This document shows, piece by piece, positions 14,093 to 19,527 of a DNA stretch of 19,527 nt. Location of the stretch: the NCBI GenBank assembly GCA_020852535.1, contig JADZAO010000083.1, positions 1-19,527 on the forward strand, in the 5' to 3' direction. The notes under the pieces were generated by a model. That model made no database searches. It had not been told where the DNA came from and saw only the letters and a program-made list of their open reading frames with translations. Origin of the DNA: Paracoccaceae bacterium (lineage in GTDB: Bacteria; Pseudomonadota; Alphaproteobacteria; Rhodobacterales; Rhodobacteraceae). Both the position numbers and the translations under genes were made by a program. Positions within the stretch are counted from its first letter, which is position 1, and each line of letters opens with the position of its first letter.

Positions 14093-16930
14093 ATGGCCTT
14101 TACGCCCATTGACTATAATCCTTACGATTTCGCTAACCGTCGTCATATTGGCCCCTCGCCCACTGAGATGGACGAGATGCTCAAAGTTGTTGGGGTCTCT
14201 TCTCTGAATGAGTTGATCGATCAGACTGTGCCCAAATCAATCCGTCAGTCGGTTCCTCTGGGGTGGGCACCACTGTCTGAGCATGAACTTCTGGCTCGGA
14301 TGCGGGCTGTTGCGGGCCGTAACAAGGTGATGACTAGCTTGATCGGGCAAGGTTACTATAACACGGTGACCCCGCCTGTGATTCAGCGGAACATTCTTGA
14401 AAATCCGGCATGGTATACGGCCTATACGCCCTATCAGCCCGAAATTGCCCAAGGGCGGCTTGAAGCCTTGTTGAATTATCAGACCATGATCGCCGATCTG
14501 ACTGGTCTGCCGGTGGCGAATGCCAGTTTGCTGGATGAAGCGACTGCCGCAGCCGAGGCGATGGCGATGGCGGAGCGTATTGCCAAGTCCAAGGCGCGTG
14601 GATTCTTTGTCGATTGCGGTTGCCATCCCCAGACTATTGCGGTGATCAAAACCCGTGCTGTGCCTTTGGGAATCAAGGTGATTGTAGGTGCGCCTGAGGC
14701 GATGGAAGTTGACAAAGTGTTTGGTGCGATCTTCCAGTATCCGGGAACTTTTGGCCATGTTGCTGATTTCACTAATGAAATCTTAGCGCTTCATGCAGCA
14801 AAAGGGGTTGCTATTGTTGCGACCGACTTGCTTGCGTTAACGCTTTTGAAAGAACCAGGCGCTATGGGGGCTGATATTGCTATTGGGTCGAGCCAGCGCT
14901 TCGGTGTGCCGATGGGTTACGGTGGGCCCCATGCCGCTTTTATGTCCTGTAAGGACGATATGAAACGCGCTATGCCGGGTCGGATCGTCGGTGTGTCTAT
15001 TGATGCGCGTGGTAATCAGGCTTATCGCCTGTCGCTGCAAACTCGTGAGCAGCATATCCGCCGCGAAAAAGCGACATCCAATGTTTGCACAGCGCAGGCA
15101 TTATTGGCTGTGATGGCTAGCTTTTACGCCGTGTTTCACGGTCCAAAGGGCCTGCGTGCGATTGCCGAGCGGGTCCATTTCTTGACCAATCGTTTGGTGC
15201 AGGCGCTTAAGACGGCGGGGGTTAAAGTTTCGCCCGAGGCGTTTTTTGACACGATCACGGTCGAGGTCGGCGGCGGTCAGGCTGATATTCTTGCCGCCGC
15301 ACAGGCCGAGGGGTTGAACTTCCGTAGGGTGGGCAGCGATCGCGTGGGTATTTCGCTGGATGAGACTACGGATGAAAAAGTGTTGATACGTATTTTGCGC
15401 GCTTTCGGTATCGATGGTGTTCCGTTGCACCGAACAACGCTCGGTTTTCCCGAATCGATGTTGCGCGAGACGGAGTATCTGACTCACCCCGTTTTTAACA
15501 TGAACCGTGCTGAATCTGAGATGATGCGTTACATGCGCCGCCTGTCGGACCGTGATCTCGCGTTGGATCGTGCAATGATTCCGTTGGGGTCTTGTACGAT
15601 GAAGTTGAACGCGGCAGCCGAGATGATGCCAATCACATGGCCGGAATTTGGCAGCCTGCATCCTTTTGCGCCAGCAGATCAGTCACTTGGCTATCGCGAG
15701 GTGATTGAGGACTTGACGACAAAGCTCTGTGAGGTGACGGGGTATGATGCGTTTTCTATGCAACCTAATTCGGGTGCGCAGGGAGAATATGCAGGACTCC
15801 TCACTATTCAGTCCTATCACCGTGCGCGAGGCGATGCGCATCGTAATATCTGTCTAATTCCGGTTTCGGCACACGGTACAAATCCTGCTTCGGCACAGAT
15901 GGCTGGGATGAATGTGGTTGTGGTCAGATCGGCCCCGAACGGGGACGTGGACCTTGACGATTTTCGCCAAAAGGCTGCTGAAGCGGGAAAAAATCTTGCC
16001 GCCTGTATGATAACCTATCCTTCGACGCATGGCGTCTTCGAGGAGACGGTGAGAGAAATCTGCAAGATCACGCATGATCACGGCGGGCAGGTTTACCTTG
16101 ACGGTGCTAATATGAACGCGCTGGTAGGCTTGGTGAAACCGGGTGAGATCGGATCAGATGTGAGCCACCTTAACCTGCACAAGACCTTTGCCATTCCGCA
16201 TGGCGGCGGCGGTCCGGGCATGGGTCCGATAGGCGTAAAAGCTCATCTGGCGCCTTATCTGCCGGGTCATCCGGAGGCCGGCACCGAAGGCGCGGTCAGT
16301 GCGGCGCCTTATGGAAGCGCCAGCATCCTTTTGATTTCATGGGCTTATTGCTTGATGATGGGCGGGGCAGGGCTGACGCAGGCCACGCGGGTTGCTATAT
16401 TGAACGCCAATTACATCGCTGCAAGGCTGGCGACGGCTTATGACATTCTCTTTATGGGGAATCGCGGGCGTGTGGCTCATGAATGCATTCTTGATACTCG
16501 GCCTTTTGCTGAAGTTGGTGTGACGGTGGAGGATATTGCCAAGCGTTTGGTCGATAACGGTTTTCATGCCCCGACTATGTCGTGGCCGGTGGCAGGAACG
16601 TTGATGGTAGAACCTACCGAAAGTGAGACCAAGGCCGAGATTGACCGCTTTATCACTGCGTTAATGGCGATCCGTGCCGAAATTCAAGCCGTTGAAAATG
16701 GAGAGATTTTGGCAGAAGATTCGCCCCTGCGTCATGCGCCTCATACGGTCGAGGATTTGGTTGCTGATTGGACGCGCAAGTATTCGCGTGAGCAGGGTTG
16801 TTTTCCGCCTGGGGCGCCCCGCGTAGATAAATATTGGCCACCCGTGGGTCGTGTTGACAACGTATTTGGCGACCGCAACTTGATTTGTACTTGTCTGCCG
16901 CTAGAAGCTTATGCCGAGGCGGCAGGGTGA
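14093..16930 (+). CDS. gcvP: Glycine dehydrogenase (decarboxylating), P protein, single-chain form
   Basis: GcvP is the PLP enzyme that decarboxylates glycine and loads the residual aminomethyl group on lipoyl-GcvH. The 945-residue chain is the fused form; many bacteria split it into gcvPA and gcvPB. It starts NRRHIGPSPTEMDEML. The N-half carries NPAWYTAYTPYQPEIAQGR and LLDEATAAAEAM. The C-half has ALDRAMIPLGSCTMKLNAA, MQPNSGAQGEYAG, ISAHGTNPASA-type VSAHGTNPASA, DGANMNALVG, and the Schiff-base lysine Lys697 in HLNLHKTFAIPHGGGGPG. The ATG at 14093 has AAAGGAG about 7 bases upstream. It is the last gene of the riboswitch operon; a GC-rich terminator hairpin follows at 17005. Confidence 0.97.
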   Translation: MAFTPIDYNPYDFANRRHIGPSPTEMDEMLKVVGVSSLNELIDQTVPKSIRQSVPLGWAPLSEHELLARMRAVAGRNKVMTSLIGQGYYNTVTPPVIQRNILENPAWYTAYTPYQPEIAQGRLEALLNYQTMIADLTGLPVANASLLDEATAAAEAMAMAERIAKSKARGFFVDCGCHPQTIAVIKTRAVPLGIKVIVGAPEAMEVDKVFGAIFQYPGTFGHVADFTNEILALHAAKGVAIVATDLLALTLLKEPGAMGADIAIGSSQRFGVPMGYGGPHAAFMSCKDDMKRAMPGRIVGVSIDARGNQAYRLSLQTREQHIRREKATSNVCTAQALLAVMASFYAVFHGPKGLRAIAERVHFLTNRLVQALKTAGVKVSPEAFFDTITVEVGGGQADILAAAQAEGLNFRRVGSDRVGISLDETTDEKVLIRILRAFGIDGVPLHRTTLGFPESMLRETEYLTHPVFNMNRAESEMMRYMRRLSDRDLALDRAMIPLGSCTMKLNAAAEMMPITWPEFGSLHPFAPADQSLGYREVIEDLTTKLCEVTGYDAFSMQPNSGAQGEYAGLLTIQSYHRARGDAHRNICLIPVSAHGTNPASAQMAGMNVVVVRSAPNGDVDLDDFRQKAAEAGKNLAACMITYPSTHGVFEETVREICKITHDHGGQVYLDGANMNALVGLVKPGEIGSDVSHLNLHKTFAIPHGGGGPGMGPIGVKAHLAPYLPGHPEAGTEGAVSAAPYGSASILLISWAYCLMMGGAGLTQATRVAILNANYIAARLATAYDILFMGNRGRVAHECILDTRPFAEVGVTVEDIAKRLVDNGFHAPTMSWPVAGTLMVEPTESETKAEIDRFITALMAIRAEIQAVENGEILAEDSPLRHAPHTVEDLVADWTRKYSREQGCFPPGAPRVDKYWPPVGRVDNVFGDRNLICTCLPLEAYAEAAG

Positions 16931-17004
16931 CATGTGCAATGTATACTTGATGCAGATGCGCGTCTAAAAAAGCTTAAGGATCATTTAGAGGTTTACGGCC
17001 TGAC

Positions 17005-17048
17005 GGGGCGGCGTTTCAGCCGCCGCTCCTCCCTCGTTTTAAGGAGGA
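17005..17048 (+). terminator. Probable terminator region between gcvP and nadE
   Basis: A GC-rich stem of nine pairs forms between 17005-17013 (GGGGCGGCG) and 17021-17029 (CGCCGCTCC), one pair being G-T, with a seven-base loop. TTTT follows at 17037-17040. Next to it, 17027-17032 (TCCTCC) can pair with 17043-17048 (GGAGGA). The two hairpins share bases 17027-17029. Genes converge here (gcvP ends at 16930 plus, nadE at 17066 minus), so one or both hairpins probably end transcription from the two sides. Confidence 0.5.
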
Positions 17049-17065
17049 AAAAGCCTCTTACACTG

Positions 17066-18727
17066 TCAGTGGTTTTGATCGCGCCAGCAGTTGACTATCG
17101 GGTATCGGCGATCGAGCCAGAAGGCTTTTTGTGTCAGCCTTACGCCGGGGGCGGATTGGAATCGCTTCCATTCGCTAGTGTAGAGCATCTGTTCGACCCG
17201 TTTGACGGTGACTACGTCATGTCCTTGTGCCACGATTTCTGCTACGGATAATTCCTTTTCGACTAATCCCTCTAGGATGGCGTCGAGCACTGGATAGGGC
17301 GGCAGATTGTCGTCGTCGCGTTGGTTTTCGTGTAGTTCAGCGCTAGGGGGTTTGTTTATGATGTTTGGTAGGATTACGGTTCCAGCAGGGCCTTTCATCC
17401 AAGGGCGGTGATTGGCGTTGCGCCAGCGGCAGATATCGAAAACGCGTGTTTTCCACAGGTCCTTAATTGGGTTGTAGCCGCCGTTCATGTCGCCGTAGAT
17501 CGTGCAATAGCCTACCGCGATTTCGGATTTGTTGCCGGTTGTTAGTAGCATCGCGCCTGATTTGTTTGATAACGCCATCAGAAGCAGGCCGCGCATGCGG
17601 CTTTGGATGTTTTCCTCTGTAATTCCCGGTCTGGTGTCGGGAAAGAGCGGCGCTAGGGCTTCGTTCACGGCATTCTGCGGTTCGCTGATTGGAATGGTGT
17701 CGAGCCGACAGCCCAAAGCCCGGGCGACGGCTTCGGCATCGTCAAGTGAGGCTTGTGAGGTGAAGCGTGAAGGCAGCATGATGCAATGTACGTTTTGGGG
17801 GCCGAGCGCATCCACGGCGATGGTGGCGACTATAGCGCTATCGATTCCGCCCGATAGGCCGAGTATGACTTTCTTGAAGCCGGATTTTGCCAGATAGTCG
17901 TGTAGGCCGATGGTCATGGCTCGATAATCGGCTTCGGCTACTTCCGGCATTAAGGCAAGTTTGCCTGTTTCTGCCCGCCAGCCTTTGGTAGTATGAATAA
18001 AAGTGACGTGGGTTACGGAATCGTCGAATTGTGGCATCTGGACTGCCAGTTGTCCGTCGGGGTTCAGTACCATCGAACAGCCGTCGAAGACTTGATCGTC
18101 CTGCCCGCCTGTCATGTTTAGGTAAACTAGTGGTAGGCTTGTTTCGACTACACGCGATATCATCATGTTTAGTCGTAGGTTCGGTTTGCCGCGATGGTAG
18201 GGCGAGCCGTTGGGAATAAGCAGGATTTCCGCCCCCGTTTTTGCAAGCGTTTCTGCTACATCCGAGTGCCAACTGTCTTCGCAGATTGGGGTGCCAATGC
18301 GGACTCCGGCTACGCTATAAGGATTGCAGATATCGGCGGAAGCGAAGAGGCGCTTTTCGTCAAAAATGCCATTATTTGGTAGGTGGTGTTTCAGCGCGGT
18401 TGCAGTGATTTTGCCACCTTGCAGTATGTAATATGCGTTGTAGAGTGCTCCGTTACGAAAGCAGGGGCCGCCGATGCCTAGCGCGGGGCCATCGGCGCAA
18501 TCTTTGGCTAGCTGGTTGATTGCGGCCATTGCCTCGGGGACAAAAGTTGGTTTTAGGATCAGGTCCTGTGTTTGGTAGCCGGTGATGAACATCTCGGTCA
18601 GCGCGGCCATGTTGCTGCCTGCGGTTTTGGCTTGATCCCATACAGAGTGCGCAAGCGTTGCATTCGCCGCGATTGCGCCCACAGTGGGGTTTAGCTGCGC
18701 TAATGTGAGGCGGAAGGTGTCGGCCAT
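17066..18727 (-). CDS. nadE: Glutamine-dependent NAD+ synthetase
   Basis: Catalyses the last step of NAD synthesis, amidating nicotinic acid adenine dinucleotide with ammonia drawn from glutamine. The 553-residue protein has two parts. The N-terminal nitrilase-type glutaminase carries the Glu45-Lys113-Cys149 triad (TEMFITGY, KHHLPNNGIFDEKR, PICEDSW). The ATP-pyrophosphatase synthetase has LSGGIDSA (291-298), TTGNKSEIAVGYCTIYGD and the KAFWLDRRYPIV end. The usual PELF around the catalytic Glu is TEMF here, and the C-terminus ends in CWRDQNH; neither removes a catalytic residue. The ATG at 18727 has AAAGGA about ten bases upstream. It stands alone on the minus strand and is not linked to other NAD genes in the window. 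Confidence 0.95.
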   Translation of the reverse strand: MADTFRLTLAQLNPTVGAIAANATLAHSVWDQAKTAGSNMAALTEMFITGYQTQDLILKPTFVPEAMAAINQLAKDCADGPALGIGGPCFRNGALYNAYYILQGGKITATALKHHLPNNGIFDEKRLFASADICNPYSVAGVRIGTPICEDSWHSDVAETLAKTGAEILLIPNGSPYHRGKPNLRLNMMISRVVETSLPLVYLNMTGGQDDQVFDGCSMVLNPDGQLAVQMPQFDDSVTHVTFIHTTKGWRAETGKLALMPEVAEADYRAMTIGLHDYLAKSGFKKVILGLSGGIDSAIVATIAVDALGPQNVHCIMLPSRFTSQASLDDAEAVARALGCRLDTIPISEPQNAVNEALAPLFPDTRPGITEENIQSRMRGLLLMALSNKSGAMLLTTGNKSEIAVGYCTIYGDMNGGYNPIKDLWKTRVFDICRWRNANHRPWMKGPAGTVILPNIINKPPSAELHENQRDDDNLPPYPVLDAILEGLVEKELSVAEIVAQGHDVVTVKRVEQMLYTSEWKRFQSAPGVRLTQKAFWLDRRYPIVNCWRDQNH

Positions 18728-19150
18728 TCGGGATGTATCCTTTGGGCTGGTCTTGATCTGATTCTAGCCTGAGGGGGTGGCGAGGGGAAGGTTTCCCGTT
18801 AGAATGGCGGTTTGAGTTGGGGGTGGTGGATAGGCTTTGTGTTGAGGTTGGAAGCGGGGCGAGGAGTGATGAGGTGCTGGCGAAGTAGTCGTGGGCGAAG
18901 TTCTACTGGTTGCCTTTGAGTTGGTCCTTTCGCCACATATACGCTGGTAAGAGGGGTTACGACCGTGATGATGTGGTAGGTGCAGAGGATGACTTGGGTA
19001 TGTTTATTTTGATGGTTGCCGTGTGGATTGGTCGATTCGAGGTGACCTTAGCGGCGCGGTAGGCGAGATGTGGCGATTTTCGACTTGTCTTGGCGCAAAG
19101 CTTCGGTATCGTCGCTATTATGGAACGGGACCTGCATATCCAATATCATA
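18728..19150. other. Intergenic region between nadE and the leuA leader
   Basis: Divergent promoters for nadE and leuA must lie here. The part 18770-19070 is unusually rich in G and poor in C on the plus strand. As a result the minus strand is largely stop-free in several frames, which gives misleading open frames without codon bias or start signals. A weak plus promoter candidate is TTGTCT (19085-19090), 16 bases, TATCGT (19107-19112). I see no gene. Confidence 0.35.
19085..19112 (+). promoter_or_regulatory. Candidate promoter for leuA leader transcript
   Basis: TTGTCT and TATCGT each match four of six consensus positions at a 16-base spacing. Transcription would begin near 19119, some 30 bases before the candidate leader peptide. 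The match is modest, and position is the main support. Confidence 0.25.
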
Positions 19151-19210
19151 GTGGCGTTTTTTTTGTCTGCGAGCCCCCGTGTGCTGCTTCTCCTTCTTAG
19201 TCTTTTTTGA
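19151..19210 (+). CDS. Candidate leucine-rich leader peptide of leuA (attenuator)
   Basis: A GTG-initiated frame encodes MAFFLSASPRVLLLLLSLF followed by TGA at 19208-19210. A shorter version starts at the GTG at 19181. Five consecutive Leu codons (CTG CTT CTC CTT CTT, 19184-19198) and another at 19202-19204 lie 82 bases before the leuA start, the hallmark of a leucine-sensing leader as in enterobacterial leuL. No clear Shine-Dalgarno precedes either GTG, which lowers confidence. An eight-T run at 19157-19164 means the frame before it depends on exact base count; an ATG at 19120 would enter the Leu frame if one T were missing. Confidence 0.45.
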   Translation: MAFFLSASPRVLLLLLSLF

Positions 19211-19249
19211 GCGTGCTCTTGAGTGCGATCGCTCGGAGGTGACAAGCAC
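19209..19249 (+). promoter_or_regulatory. Mutually exclusive hairpins between leader peptide and leuA
   Basis: GAGCG (19209-19213) can pair with CGCTC (19230-19234). GTGCT (19213-19217) can pair with AGCAC (19245-19249). The two share base 19213 and interleave, so they cannot both form. The first overlaps the leader stop codon, which suits a ribosome-position switch. GGAGGTGA at 19235-19242 lies between the 3' arms with no start codon at normal distance. No U-tract terminator follows, so the mechanism is open. Confidence 0.35.
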
Positions 19250-19291
19250 CCGAAAAGAAGAAAAGTCAAGGAAATCGAAGGACTTGACCCC

Positions 19292-19527
19292 ATGACCGAC
19301 AAGACTACGCAATCTCGCGTCTTGATTTTCGACACTACTTTGCGCGACGGTGAACAATCGCCCGGTGCGACGATGACGCATGAAGAAAAGCTTGAGATTG
19401 CGGGCCTTCTTGATGAGATGGGCGTCGATATTATTGAGGCTGGTTTTCCGATCGCGTCCGAGGGTGATTTTTCTGCCGTTTCTGAGATTGCTAAGCGGGC
19501 GGAGAATTCGACGATCTGTGGACTGGC
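19292..19527 (+). CDS. leuA: 2-isopropylmalate synthase, N-terminal part (gene runs off the right edge)
   Basis: LeuA condenses acetyl-CoA with 2-oxoisovalerate, the committed step of leucine synthesis. Only 78 complete codons are visible. They include FDTTLRDGEQSPGATM (13-28), the metal- and acyl-CoA-binding signature of the DRE-TIM metallolyase family, and VDIIEAGFPIASEGDF (45-60), which is characteristic of LeuA. Homocitrate synthase and citramalate synthase share the first motif, but the GFPIASEGDF text favours LeuA. The ATG at 19292 has AAGGA about nine bases upstream. The leucine-rich leader in front agrees with a leucine biosynthetic role. Confidence 0.92.
   Translation, partial: MTDKTTQSRVLIFDTTLRDGEQSPGATMTHEEKLEIAGLLDEMGVDIIEAGFPIASEGDFSAVSEIAKRAENSTICGL

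Noticed and set aside
15101..15661. 186-codon minus-strand open frame
   Set aside because: Antisense to gcvP with His/Arg-rich nonsense composition.
18730..19060. Long stop-free minus-strand frames next to nadE
   Set aside because: They result from the C-rich composition of that strand; several frames are open at once, with Pro/Ser/Thr-rich nonsense and no start signal.

Overview
The window looks like an alphaproteobacterial chromosome segment of moderate GC, most likely from the Rhodobacterales/Roseobacter group. This is an inference. It rests on the gcvT-gcvH-gcvP operon behind a tandem glycine riboswitch, the two-domain glutamine-dependent NAD synthetase, the CbiX-type chelatase, a roseobacter-like pair of glutamine-synthetase-family genes and the SH3_4-type secreted protein. 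I see no rRNA, tRNA, CRISPR array, transposase or phage gene.

Layout. 1-719 (-): 5' part of a heavy-metal P-type ATPase gene. 1146-1871 (+): CbiX-like chelatase. 1923-4692 (-): class-III aminotransferase followed by a glutamine-synthetase-like ligase, adjacent and probably translationally coupled. 5029-5934 (-): CDF metal exporter. 6056-6730 (-): secreted SH3-domain protein. 7412-11389 (-): a second glutamine-synthetase-like ligase, an aldehyde dehydrogenase and an iron-type alcohol dehydrogenase. 12242-16930 (+): tandem glycine riboswitch, then gcvT, gcvH and gcvP. 17066-18727 (-): nadE. 19292 to the end (+): start of leuA, preceded by a probable leucine-rich leader peptide.

How it fits together. 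The two ligase clusters read as a nitrogen-scavenging module. Glutamine-synthetase homologues of the GlnA3/GlnA4/PuuA kind gamma-glutamylate amines. The alcohol dehydrogenase plus aldehyde dehydrogenase would then oxidise an amino-alcohol side chain (ethanolamine-like) protected as its gamma-glutamyl amide. The aminotransferase would handle an amine or amino-acid product. No gamma-glutamyl hydrolase lies in the window, so the pathway is incomplete here and the substrate is unproven. The glycine cleavage operon is a classical glycine-induced C1 unit. The two metal exporters are not obviously linked to these pathways.

Five stretches (720-1145, 4693-5028, 6731-7411, 11390-12241, 18728-19291) carry no convincing ordinary gene. 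They do hold regulatory structures: a strong plus-oriented terminator hairpin at 7358-7406 with no recognised gene in front of it, a palindrome-type operator candidate upstream of the second ligase operon, and the leuA leader.
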